Assembly (NCBI RefSeq): GCF_002573715.1
Contig: NZ_PDHM01000008.1
Span: forward strand, 204,911 to 268,910
Reading direction: 5' to 3'
Source: Paenibacillus sp. EZ-K15
GTDB taxonomy: Bacteria; Bacillota; Bacilli; Paenibacillales; Paenibacillaceae
Length of the DNA stretch: 64,000 bases
Of this stretch, positions 8,856 through 17,230 are shown in pieces. How positions within the stretch are numbered: position 1 is the stretch's first letter; each line of letters begins with the position of its first letter. A program made the position numbers and the translations under genes. The notes below the pieces were generated by a model. That model was given only the letters and a program-made list of their open reading frames with translations. It made no database searches and was not told the DNA's origin.

Positions 8856-9842
8856 TCACTTCAACGTCGTCACATCTACCGTATTGGATAGGACATCAAC
8901 TTCATTTGGAATAATCCCTTTTTCAAACATATAATCGGCCACCTCTTGCCAACGTTGGCGGACAGTGTCATCAATCGGGTCAAACGGGAATAAAGAGCCT
9001 TCTAGTTGTTGACGAGCGACGGGATCGGAGACACCTTGGATATCTTGAATTAATTGGACGGTGTGATCCACGTCTTTGGACAGAAGCGCGGACTCTTCAT
9101 TCAAGCCTTCGAACACTTCATACACGAGTTCAGGATGCTCCTTCAGGAAGCCATTTCGCACAATATACACCGTATCATTGTCGGATTCGATGTCGCCTGC
9201 GGAAATGACCAGCTCTGCATCGAAGTCGACGAGCGCAACGGCCGTAAACGAACCCCATGTCGCCCAAGCGTCGACTTGCCCGCTCTCAAAGGCAGGTCCC
9301 GCTTCCGTTGGCGGAAGATAAACGATTTCGACTTCGCTTGCATCGAGTCCGCCTTTCTCTAGCGCTTTGTATAGTAGGTATTCGCCCGTGCCGCCACGGT
9401 TTACAGCTATCTTCTTACCTCGAAGGTCGGAAGGACCCTTAATGCCCGCTTCCGGCTTGGCCACAATGCCTTGATTATGAAGATCGCCTTGCTGCTTGGT
9501 AAAAATGGTGAATTCCGATGAGCCTCCGACAAGGGCACTGATGGCTGCCGTAATCGAGCCGATCGTAATATCGATGGAATCCGCGTTTAACGCTTCGATC
9601 GCTGGAGACATGGCGGCAAAACCGCCGGTTTTTTCAATGCTCGCTCCGGCTGCTTCCAGTCTTTTATAGAGGGGGCCGCCTTCTTCAGATAAACTTAATG
9701 GCTGGGCACTGCGCAGTATGCCGAGACGTACGGGTACGGCCTCATCCTCAGCATTGGCTTGTTTCGCTTGACCGGCTTTACCACAAGCCGATAACGTAAC
9801 TAACAGAAATACTAATAGTAATTGAAAGCTTATTTTTCGCAT
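8856..9842 (-). CDS. ssuA: Sulfonate ABC transporter substrate-binding lipoprotein (SsuA-like)
   Basis: Extracellular lipoprotein of 328 aa of the SsuA/TauA/NMT1 type. It has a signal peptide, lipobox LSAC (Cys20) and family blocks such as DLRGKKIAVNRGGTGEYLL and VDAWATWGSFTA. It would deliver organosulfonates to the SsuBC transporter. A longer in-frame ATG at 9869 abuts the stop of ssuD. ATG 9842 has AAGGGAAG in front and gives a normal signal peptide, so it is chosen. It is the last gene of the minus-strand ssuC-ssuB-dszB-like-ssuD-ssuA series. Confidence 0.85.
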   Translation of the reverse strand: MRKISFQLLLVFLLVTLSACGKAGQAKQANAEDEAVPVRLGILRSAQPLSLSEEGGPLYKRLEAAGASIEKTGGFAAMSPAIEALNADSIDITIGSITAAISALVGGSSEFTIFTKQQGDLHNQGIVAKPEAGIKGPSDLRGKKIAVNRGGTGEYLLYKALEKGGLDASEVEIVYLPPTEAGPAFESGQVDAWATWGSFTAVALVDFDAELVISAGDIESDNDTVYIVRNGFLKEHPELVYEVFEGLNEESALLSKDVDHTVQLIQDIQGVSDPVARQQLEGSLFPFDPIDDTVRQRWQEVADYMFEKGIIPNEVDVLSNTVDVTTLK

Positions 9843-9869
9843 AGGACACTTCCCTTTTTGCCTGATCAT

Positions 9870-11027
9870 TTAGTGGATGTTGTGAGCCCAAGTGAAGACT
9901 TTCTCCTGTTCTTCTTGCTTCGGCGTCGTTACGGCCTGACGGTCAATGCGTAGATGGGGCAGGATGTATTCTCCTACACGGTAAGCTTCTTCAAGCAGCG
10001 GAACACCGGAGAAAATAAAGGTTGAAATGCCCGCATCTTGATACTCTTTCAAACGCGCCAGAACGGTTGCCGGACTGCCAACGATCGTTGTACCCGGACC
10101 TGGTCTTACCAGACTCATCCCGGCCCACAAATCCGGATAAATTTCAAGCTCCCGAGGGTCTTCAGGAATTTGGCCGTTGTGATTGCGAAGCATGCGCTGC
10201 TGTCCCACTGAATCGCTATTTCGAAGGATGGTTTGCATATGTTCCACCGTTTGCCGATCCATTGTCCTGAGCAGCCGATCCGCTTCTTGCCAAGCTTCTT
10301 CGTCCGTATCGCGAACGATCAGATATAACCGGATGCCATATCGCATGGTACGGCCTTGCTCGGCAGCTAAAGCTTGAAGATCTTGAATTTTTTCAGCCAC
10401 TTGCGGAGGCGTTTCTCCCCAGCTCAGGTACGTATCGATATGCTTGGCCGCCGTGAGGTGAGCCGCTTGCGACGATCCGCCGAACCACAGAGGCGGCGTT
10501 GGCTTCTGCGTGGAGGTCAGCTGTAAGGCTTTGCCTTCAGCCGTGATATACTTGCCATGGAAATCAAGGCTTTCTCCGGCCACCGCTTGTTTCCATACTT
10601 CAATCCATTCATCCGTGTAAGCATAACGTTCATCATGCCCAAGCGTTGAACCATAGGCGCGCATTTGGGCCGTATTTCCGTTCACGATGTTTAATAATAC
10701 ACGTCCTCCGGAAAAATCATCGAAGGTTTGCGTCATTTTCGCGGCCAGCACGGGCGAAATCAACGGTGGATGAACAGCGATCAGAAAACGCATGTTGTTC
10801 GTGCTGGAAATGAGGGATGATCCAAGCACCCACGTATCATGCGGACCCGTTGCCAGCAATGCGCCGGTAAACCCTAATTGGTCTACAGCCGAGGCAATCT
10901 GCCTTAGGTAAGGCAAATCAATTTTGCGCGCACCATCCGTTGACCATGGGCTCCGGCCATCCGGCGCTGTTAAATACCAATACACCTCAACGTTCTTTTC
11001 ATTTGCTGCCACTTTATTCTCCTCCAA
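9870..11027 (-). CDS. ssuD: LLM-class flavin-dependent alkanesulfonate monooxygenase (SsuD-like)
   Basis: Cytosolic bacterial-luciferase-fold enzyme of 385 aa using FMNH2 and O2 to split C-S bonds, releasing sulfite. It follows E. coli SsuD closely in block order: SVGQQRM, PPLWFGGSSQAAHLTAAKHI, YLSWGE, YGIRLYLIVRDT, DLWAGMSLVRPGPGT and LEEAYRVGE. Length is normal for SsuD. The ATG overlaps the end of the upstream shifted gene by 14 nt, which suggests translational coupling. Next to a DszB-like desulfinase its substrate could be an aryl or alkyl sulfone or sulfonate rather than a simple alkanesulfonate. Confidence 0.9.
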   Translation of the reverse strand: MEENKVAANEKNVEVYWYLTAPDGRSPWSTDGARKIDLPYLRQIASAVDQLGFTGALLATGPHDTWVLGSSLISSTNNMRFLIAVHPPLISPVLAAKMTQTFDDFSGGRVLLNIVNGNTAQMRAYGSTLGHDERYAYTDEWIEVWKQAVAGESLDFHGKYITAEGKALQLTSTQKPTPPLWFGGSSQAAHLTAAKHIDTYLSWGETPPQVAEKIQDLQALAAEQGRTMRYGIRLYLIVRDTDEEAWQEADRLLRTMDRQTVEHMQTILRNSDSVGQQRMLRNHNGQIPEDPRELEIYPDLWAGMSLVRPGPGTTIVGSPATVLARLKEYQDAGISTFIFSGVPLLEEAYRVGEYILPHLRIDRQAVTTPKQEEQEKVFTWAHNIH

Positions 11028-11912
11028 TTTCTACGGGGACAGGTAAAACCGCCTCTGAAACGACTATTTCTTTGGGCAAAACGTGCTGGCGTGCTAAAAG
11101 ATCGGCAACCCGCTGTTGTTCAGTTATGAATTCTTCCGTAATCGGCTGCAGCCCCCAAGGTCTCCGCCGAAGCGCGGCTTCCCATGAATCCACGGAAGGC
11201 CATTGGGCAAGTCTCGGGCAAAAAGCTCCGCCGCTTCGCGCGTATTTTCTTGAATCCATGTATCGGCTTGCTGCAGAGCTTCGACTACGGCCTTGAGCAA
11301 TTGCGGCCGATTCGTCGCAAACTCTCGGCTGGCAAACCATACGGAACGATGAGAGATATGGGATTCAAGCGGCACCAGCGTACGAATGAGCCCTTTGTTA
11401 TGCAGCTCCGTAAGCTGCGGATCGTTGCCGACCCAAGCCTCCACGTTTCCGGCCAGCAATGCATTCGCCCCATCATTGCCTATATCAACTCGAACGACAT
11501 CATCATAAAGAAGGCCTTCCTTATCTAGCGCGGTTGCCAGAAAACTTGTATGCCATGACCCTTCGGAAAGCGCAACACGCAAACCTTTCAATTCCGTAAC
11601 GGATTGCACCGGCGTTGCTTTGCGAACGACTAAGGCTCCGCTAGCTGTACGTGGATTGGATACTGCAACGTACACAATATCGATATCCGAAGCCTGCGCG
11701 GTTAACGGCGGCGTAGACCCTGTACCTCCGAGGTCGATTTCTCCGGAAGCGATCCGCAGAGGCGTCTTCGCTCCATCGGTGTAATCGATCCAGGCAACGG
11801 ATGCGTTAAGGTCTTTAAGAATCTCTTCTAAAAAGCCCAAGCGGCGCAATACAAATAACGAATGATTATTAGGATGAACGCCGATGGTTACGTCTGCTTT
11901 ACTTTGAGTCAT
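11014..11912 (-). pseudogene. Frameshifted cytosolic binding-protein-fold gene (SsuA/DszB-like)
   Basis: The first frame (11912 down to about 11200) encodes an NMT1/SsuA-like fold with no signal peptide: DVTIGVHPNNHSLFVLRRLG, RIASGEIDLGGTGSTPPLTA and GNVEAWVGNDPQL. Near 11190-11215 the homologous reading moves to another frame, VDSWEAALRRRPWGLQPI, which runs to a stop at 11014-11016 inside the ssuD start. The shift equals one missing base. The restored product would be about 298 aa. The 5' end overlaps the DszB-like stop by 4 nt. It could be a recent mutation or a sequencing error. Lack of a signal peptide suggests an enzyme or sensor rather than a transporter part. Confidence 0.75.
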
Positions 11913-12925
11913 GTGAGGGACACTCCTTTGGCAATGTTTTGTTCAGCCGCGGCTAACGGTTCTGGAAGAATCCAATCCCATACGTTCACGGGATTCGGGA
12001 GGAAACCATGCTCGAACAGGAACCTGCTTTGGGCATCAAGCGCCGTTAAATAATCATCGCGTAGTGCCGGTCGAAGCGAAATATTACGATAAGCGGAGGC
12101 TACATATTCGGATGAAGCGCCGGTTTCCTTCGTAACGACCCGAATGAAATCATCGGGATGATCTTTGGACCAATCCGCAGCGCGAAGCAGAGAAGCGAGA
12201 ATCTGTTCCACGACATGTTCCTGCTCCGTCAACGCCGTATCGACCGTCACGGTTCTGGGCACGCCGTTGTTGACTCGCACTAGCGGATCCGGATGGAACC
12301 CAAGTTCGATCACTTCCTTCGCGGCGACCGTACGGGCGGCCTCAAGCCCGGTAGCTCCTTTGACAAAAACGGCATCGATCTCACGTCGCTGCAGCGCCTC
12401 GATTTCGGTATTCCACGAATCCCTTCTTCCTTCACGAACCGCTTCAAGATGCACGATGTTGACGTCATCCAGCGTAAGATTCGCCAGCGAGAGCGCATTA
12501 TGAAAACCGCGAAGCGCTTGAGCAGCTCGAAAATCAATCTCTAAATAACGATGACGAGGAATCCCGATTCGTCTTCCGCGCAAATCGCCAGGCCCCTGAA
12601 TATCCGAGTCAGGAAGGGTAAGGATGGCTTGATATTCATCGACCCAGCTTAGTCCGATAAGCCGCGTATCGCTCCCGGTTGATCGCGCCCATAAAGCCGG
12701 AATGTTTCCTCCTTCCCGCACCAGGAAAGGCAAGGTGTGATTAAAATGCGCATCAGGCAAAGCTTGACGGGTGTCTCTCGTTAGTTCCGCCGCCGTACAT
12801 CCGGACTTCTCAAGCTCCTGATGAAGCAGCCCTAGGTCAAGAGCCAAACTGGCTGCTGTCGGAACCGGGCAGCGTGTAATGATGATTTCCTTAGCGTTTT
12901 TTTGCGGGTTATCGATGTTAGGCAT
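11909..12925 (-). CDS. DszB-like sulfinate desulfinase (cytosolic SBP-fold enzyme)
   Basis: Protein of 338 aa with the periplasmic-binding-protein type II fold but no signal peptide. It resembles 2'-hydroxybiphenyl-2-sulfinate desulfinase DszB: RCPVP carries Cys19 (Cys27 in DszB), HFNHTLPFLVREGGNIP carries His60 and Arg70 followed by GG, and DLRGRRIGIP and LDAQSRFLFEHGFLPNP also align. These are the catalytic Cys, His and Arg of DszB. DszB converts a sulfinate to sulfite. Here it sits between ssuB and an SsuD-type monooxygenase, so a monooxygenase-desulfinase route to sulfite is inferred. The substrate is unknown. Confidence 0.75.
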   Translation of the reverse strand: MPNIDNPQKNAKEIIITRCPVPTAASLALDLGLLHQELEKSGCTAAELTRDTRQALPDAHFNHTLPFLVREGGNIPALWARSTGSDTRLIGLSWVDEYQAILTLPDSDIQGPGDLRGRRIGIPRHRYLEIDFRAAQALRGFHNALSLANLTLDDVNIVHLEAVREGRRDSWNTEIEALQRREIDAVFVKGATGLEAARTVAAKEVIELGFHPDPLVRVNNGVPRTVTVDTALTEQEHVVEQILASLLRAADWSKDHPDDFIRVVTKETGASSEYVASAYRNISLRPALRDDYLTALDAQSRFLFEHGFLPNPVNVWDWILPEPLAAAEQNIAKGVSLT

Positions 12926-12950
12926 GCTTCAGGGCTCCTTTCTTTTTTTA

Positions 12951-13061
12951 CGATATCAGAAAGTATAAACTTCGGAGGATCTGCTGCCTGATATCGCAAG
13001 AAAAACTACCGCTAAACGCGGTCTGTCTTCTTTGAGAGTACGTCGATAGACTTTTTTCTTA
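12951..13061 (+). repeat. About 110-bp structured intergenic repeat, copy A
   Basis: It starts with GATATCAG...CTGATATC arms around AAGTATAAACTTCGGAGG, then an ACCGC...GCGGT hairpin, and ends GTCGATAGACTTTTTTCTTA. The same element lies inverted at 22581-22690. Paired arms (AAGAAAAA with TTTTTCTT) span the right half. It is an intergenic repeat of unknown type. Confidence 0.7.
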
Positions 13062-13152
13062 CGGTTTCACGTCCTGTCATCGCTCGCTTTTGATCCACCT
13101 CCTTCAAGAAATGGTTATCCATTAAGCCTTACAAGCGGGCTTATGTTAGAAT

Positions 13153-13950
13153 CTATGACCCTTTCTTTAAGGGATAGGGGAGGTCTTCTGCTTCATTTCG
13201 GCTTTCCATTTCGGTTACGCCCATGACCCGTTTAAGGATGTTATCGATGAATGCTGCCACTTCGGCATTTCCCCGTTGACGCGGACGTGAGAAGGGGACA
13301 ATTCGATCCATCGCGATCCGGCCTTCCTCAATGAGTACTACGCGATCGGCCAAGACGACAGCCTCTTCGACATCGTGGGTAATCAAGACGGTCGTAAATT
13401 GCTGCTGCTTCCACAACGATTCGATTAATTGCTGCATTTCGATGCGGGTCAATGCATCCAGCGCTCCTAAAGGTTCATCGAGCAACAATAATTTGGGATG
13501 GCTGGCGAGCGCTCTTGCTAAGGCGACTCGTTGTTTCTGACCGCCGGACAGCACGGACGGCCATTCATTGGCCCGAGCACCGAGTCCAACCTGCTCTAAA
13601 GCGGCTTCGGCTTTATGACGGTCTTCTTTTCGAAGTCCGATCGCTACATTATCGATGACCTTATTCCAGGGCAACAGCCTGGCGTCTTGAAACATCATCC
13701 GAGTTTCGGTATGTACATGATGAACCGGATGGTCATTGATCCATATTCCTCCCGACGTGGATGGTTCCAATCCGGCGATCACGCGCAATAACGTGCTTTT
13801 CCCGCAGCCGCTTCGCCCGATGATGGCAATGAACTCTCCTGGCTTCACGTCTAGCTCAATGCCTCGAAGCACAGTCTGTTCGCCAAAGCTTTTCTGTAAT
13901 CTGGATATACGTAGGTGTACACCATGGGTAGAGGGATTCAGGGTCGACAC
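13153..13950 (-). CDS. ssuB: Sulfonate ABC transporter ATP-binding protein (SsuB-like)
   Basis: Cytosolic ATPase of 265 aa that powers uptake with SsuC. It shows Walker [10 protein letters not shown], the Q-loop region, signature LSGGQKQR, Walker [13 protein letters not shown] and the H-loop ITHDVEEA. Block order and length match the SsuB/TauB group. It starts 13 nt after the permease stop, so the two are one transcription unit. The 227-nt gap before the DszB-like gene contains repeat copy A, which may weaken or alter coupling to the downstream genes. Confidence 0.92.
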   Translation of the reverse strand: MSTLNPSTHGVHLRISRLQKSFGEQTVLRGIELDVKPGEFIAIIGRSGCGKSTLLRVIAGLEPSTSGGIWINDHPVHHVHTETRMMFQDARLLPWNKVIDNVAIGLRKEDRHKAEAALEQVGLGARANEWPSVLSGGQKQRVALARALASHPKLLLLDEPLGALDALTRIEMQQLIESLWKQQQFTTVLITHDVEEAVVLADRVVLIEEGRIAMDRIVPFSRPRQRGNAEVAAFIDNILKRVMGVTEMESRNEAEDLPYPLKKGS

Positions 13951-13963
13951 ATCCTTTCAGAGC

Positions 13964-14746
13964 TTACTTTTGATAATTCGGGTTCCATTGTAAGAACCGC
14001 TTCTCTAATAGCTTAGCGATGGAATCGGCCAGCTTTCCAAATAAGGCATAAAGCAAAATGGTAAGCAGAATGATATCGGTTTGCATGTATTCTCTTGCAT
14101 TCATGGCTAGAAAGCCGATGCCCGAATTCGTAGCAATCGTTTCGGATACGATTAGGGTCAACCACATAATGCCTAATGCATAGCGGAGTCCTACTAGAAT
14201 GGAAGGCAGTGCGCCAGGCAGAACGATCTTCCAGAAGAGTGAAGCGTAGCGTAGCCCGTATACGTTCCCCATTTCGATCAATCCGTTGTCCACGGAGCGG
14301 ATGCCGTGCAGGGTATTGATGTAGACCGGGAATACCACGCCGATCGCGACCAAAAATATTTTCGACTCCTCGCCAATGCCAAACCATAGAACGACTAGTG
14401 GAATCATCGCCAGATGAGGAACATTGCGTACCATTTGAATCGTTGTATCTAACAATTTTTCAGCGATGGACGACAAGCCGTTCATAAAGCCCAGTACAAG
14501 ACCGATCCCCCCGCCGATTAAGAAACCTATGAATGCTCTTTGAAAACTGATGGAGATATGTTCAATTAATTCTCCTGACAACAGCAAATCCTTGAAAGAA
14601 AATAAAACGTCTTGAGGCAGGGGAAGGATCTTCCTGGATATCACATCGAGATTGGATAATATGGACCACACAACGATTAGTAAGATGGGGAGAACCCAAG
14701 GCATGCATTTTCCGATCAACGGATTGGACATGAACTTTCTCATCAC
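13964..14746 (-). CDS. ssuC: Sulfonate ABC transporter permease (SsuC-like)
   Basis: Inner-membrane permease of 260 aa with about six hydrophobic segments. The EAA-loop region reads ASLFWKIVLPGALPSILVGL, as in the SsuC/TauC/NitT family. It is the first gene of the sulfur operon. A consensus promoter (14891-14919) and a leader terminator (14782-14831) lie upstream. The ATG at 14746 follows an AGGTGAAG-like site. Confidence 0.92.
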   Translation of the reverse strand: MMRKFMSNPLIGKCMPWVLPILLIVVWSILSNLDVISRKILPLPQDVLFSFKDLLLSGELIEHISISFQRAFIGFLIGGGIGLVLGFMNGLSSIAEKLLDTTIQMVRNVPHLAMIPLVVLWFGIGEESKIFLVAIGVVFPVYINTLHGIRSVDNGLIEMGNVYGLRYASLFWKIVLPGALPSILVGLRYALGIMWLTLIVSETIATNSGIGFLAMNAREYMQTDIILLTILLYALFGKLADSIAKLLEKRFLQWNPNYQK

Positions 14747-14781
14747 TTCAACTTCACCTAGCTTTCAAAAATAGGATGATC

Positions 14782-14831
14782 AAAAATAAAAGGCCACAAC
14801 TCCAGCAGAATATCTGCTGAAGCTGTGACCT
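14782..14831 (-). terminator. Leader terminator before ssuC
   Basis: CAGCAGA (14803-14809) with TCTGCTG (14813-14819), extended by CCACA/TGTG pairs to 14791-14831, is followed on the minus strand by TTTTATTTTTG. It lies between the promoter at 14891-14919 and the ssuC start, so it could attenuate the whole operon. Confidence 0.65.
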
Positions 14832-15323
14832 CCATTTGAATGGTCGGCATCTTAATGTTTAATAATTCCTATAAGTTTAATATGGATTTGATTATACTTC
14901 TCGATTTTAGTTTCGTCAACCGGAATTTCGAAAAAGCAAAGATCTGTCCGTACTGAGTTTATTCTCGTAGTTCGGAGAACACAATGCAAGATGTGTATTC
15001 GACCAATAGCACTGAATTAACGTAAGTGAATAAAAAGTGAACCATATGAATGCAGAACCCCCCGCTTAAAGCGGGGGTCAGGATTTTTTTTGTTTCCTGA
15101 GAAATTATCGCCTGTTTATCGTTTGCACTGAGAATTCTAACTGAAAAATGTCCCGATCACTTTGCTCGGAAAGGACGAAAGTATTTCCGCATTATCGTTC
15201 AGTGAGTAGTAAGTTTGCCATGGTACAGTGCAGAAGAGAACTAGTTTGGGAAGATTTTTAGAATTTGCCGGAAATAGAGTGACACCTAAATATTGAGTTT
15301 GAATTATTCCAGATTATTAAAAA
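14832..15323. other. Intergenic region with a strong plus-strand terminator
   Basis: Apart from the ssu promoter, the clear signal is ACCCCCCGCTTAAAGCGGGGGT (15057-15078) with a run of eight T (15084-15091), a terminator for plus-strand transcription although no plus gene precedes it. A short RNA gene upstream of it is possible but no promoter was found. The rest of this stretch shows nothing recognisable. Confidence 0.5.
14891..14919 (-). promoter_or_regulatory. Sigma-A promoter of the ssu/dsz-like operon
   Basis: On the minus strand, TTGACG (14914-14919), a 17-nt spacer and TATAAT (14891-14896) form a near-perfect promoter. About 10 nt downstream, TATAGGAATTATT resembles the GGAAT half-sites of CymR-type sulfur regulators. 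That operator reading is tentative. Confidence 0.7.
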
Positions 15324-16439
15324 TCATCTCCAAGGTGATGATGAGCCCCACCAACCAGTTGCAATTTTAACAAAAAGGTAATTTCCACCCCCGATACTTG
15401 GTAAAAGCGAAGTGTCGATGGTGTGTGGTGTATAACGGTAAAGAGAATAGGTGGCTCTATTATCTACCCAAACATAGTTTTTATATGTAACTCCGCCGGA
15501 TGTTACAGATTTACCAAAATTAATACTTGTAACAGTGCCATCAGGTAGCTTTATTGGGTATCCAGATGATGGTGATTGGGTATAACGATTTTTAAGAGTT
15601 TGTGTCCCACCAGAAATTTGATAATTAAATCCGCCTTTTGATCGATCATCACCAGAATCGGTTGCTCCATAACCCATTGCATAATAAAACCGTCGAGAGC
15701 TATAATCAACGGACCCTGGTGTAGCAGAAATTAGAGAAGATTCCTTTTGCAGTGTTGCCAGTATAACCTTGGAATTAACTCCGTTTGTTGTGGCAGCTGA
15801 ACTAATAGCTGAAGCCGCATTAATGGTATGACCATTAAAATATGGTTTGCCACTCGAATCTAAATAATAGATTAAAACAACATTTTTCAATATTGAGCCT
15901 CTGTCCTCAAAAAATTTCTGAATAGCTGATGAGCTCATGGTTGAAGAATTGATAAAATCAGCATCTGTTATTAGAGTATTCATATTAACTCCTGAAATAA
16001 CTGTGCTTTCATATGCAAAGGGAACTATGGGATTGGGAATAGTATTGTCTTCTGATATATCTAATGGAAGCTCATTTTCACTAACAAGTTTCTTTTCATT
16101 TACAAAAGCTGAGTTTGCATATGTTTTAATACTTAGAGAATTAGTTTCTTCGTCAAGCTCATAGATCTGCATTCCGTTATACGAATCTGTTGAAGATATC
16201 ATTTTGCCGGTTGCATCATACTGGTAATCAACAACATTCCCATCACTATGGAATTCATTAATAATATTCCCGTTTTCATCATACAACATAACGTTCACGT
16301 CTCTGCTTGTCAAAACGTATTCCTTGATCTGATTAATAGAGGATAGCTTTTCTTGTTGTGGTACAGCGATTTGATCAGCTGATGCTAGATTTGGCATCAA
16401 TAGGACTAAGGCAACGACCGATAAAAATAACTTCTTCAA
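15324..16439 (-). CDS. Secreted lysozyme-like protein with N-terminal YD-type repeats
   Basis: Exported protein of 371 aa with a signal peptide (KKLFLSVVALVLL..ASA, cut near residue 21). Residues about 50-110 contain YD-repeat-like units (LYDENGNIINEFHSDGNVV, YQYDATGKMI). The C-terminal 220 residues resemble a lysozyme-like domain common in secreted actinobacterial proteins: SAIQKFFEDRGS, SKVILATLQKESSLIS with a probable catalytic Glu, AMGYGATDSGDD, GFNYQISGGTQTLKNRY, and VWVDNRATYSLYRYTPH. Cell-wall hydrolysis is inferred. It is divergent from the lipoprotein gene at 16504. Confidence 0.65.
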   Translation of the reverse strand: MKKLFLSVVALVLLMPNLASADQIAVPQQEKLSSINQIKEYVLTSRDVNVMLYDENGNIINEFHSDGNVVDYQYDATGKMISSTDSYNGMQIYELDEETNSLSIKTYANSAFVNEKKLVSENELPLDISEDNTIPNPIVPFAYESTVISGVNMNTLITDADFINSSTMSSSAIQKFFEDRGSILKNVVLIYYLDSSGKPYFNGHTINAASAISSAATTNGVNSKVILATLQKESSLISATPGSVDYSSRRFYYAMGYGATDSGDDRSKGGFNYQISGGTQTLKNRYTQSPSSGYPIKLPDGTVTSINFGKSVTSGGVTYKNYVWVDNRATYSLYRYTPHTIDTSLLPSIGGGNYLFVKIATGWWGSSSPWR

Positions 16440-16464
16440 AATCCCAACTCCTTTTGGCTAAATA

Positions 16465-16473
16465 TGGTATAAT
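16465..16473 (+). promoter_or_regulatory. Extended -10 promoter
   Basis: TGGTATAAT is a perfect extended -10 element about 30 nt before the first start codon of the lipoprotein gene. No good -35 is needed for this type. Confidence 0.5.
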
Positions 16474-16503
16474 ACTAATACAAATTACATATTCTTCTTT
16501 TTT

Positions 16504-17034
16504 ATGGGAAATCCTTCCTTCATTCAAAAAAATTTTATAGGGGTGATTCATATTAACTTAAAAAAAGTTTTGTTATGCGTTGTTCTTGTTGCTTTGATCA
16601 TAACTTCCTGTTCGTCAAGAAACCAGGATCGAATAGAAGAAGAGTCTGGAAAATTGGATATCGTAAATATTTATATGTACCGTAATGACTCCAGTCGCGT
16701 ACAACCTGAACTGATCAATGTACAAAGTGATCCTGATTTGCTAAAGACTGCTGCACAATGGGCACAGAGTGGGGAGCCTGAAGAGTTGCCTAATGCCCAA
16801 GAAATAAAACAAATGTATGTTTTTCAGTATCAATTTCGTAACGGAGATACCATTCAAGATGTCTATTATATGTACGTTACTGATACGAGCAATGAGCAGT
16901 ACATGAAGGAATTTGAAGGGAGTCTTAAAAAAGACACAGAAAAATATGATGCTTCAGAGAAAGAACGAATACTAAATTTAATTGGACTTGAGGGCTGGAA
17001 AAAGGTCTCAGCCTCAACCTTATTAAATTCGTGA
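16504..17034 (+). CDS. Small hypothetical lipoprotein
   Basis: Frame of 176 aa. The N-terminal signal is VLLCVVLVALIITSC, a lipobox with Cys, followed by a soluble acidic domain of about 140 aa that I do not recognise. The start is odd. ATG 16504 and GTG 16543 lack ribosome sites, whereas AGGGGTGA (16539-16546) is well placed for an ATT codon at 16552. That start would give a textbook lipoprotein signal beginning with Asn-Leu-Lys-Lys. The gene is transcribed away from the secreted protein at 15324-16439. Confidence 0.65.
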   Translation: MGNPSFIQKNFIGVIHINLKKVLLCVVLVALIITSCSSRNQDRIEEESGKLDIVNIYMYRNDSSRVQPELINVQSDPDLLKTAAQWAQSGEPEELPNAQEIKQMYVFQYQFRNGDTIQDVYYMYVTDTSNEQYMKEFEGSLKKDTEKYDASEKERILNLIGLEGWKKVSASTLLNS

Positions 17035-17230
17035 TCCTTACGTGGTAATCAGGGCGAATCTTATATGACATGAAATGTGTGGGGACAAGAGTGTCTAATA
17101 TTATTTTGAACTTTGAACGTTAACGAGCACGGATTAAAAAGAATTGAACAAACTAGATTGGATTCGTTGTGTAGGGAGTTCCGGAAGCTTGATTAAAGGA
17201 TGTAGACGTCGAGGAGGTTAACTCAAATTA

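Noticed and set aside
11180..11220. Programmed ribosomal frameshifting in the sulfur operon
   Set aside because: No slippery heptamer or following pseudoknot was seen. A simple one-base loss explains the shift better.
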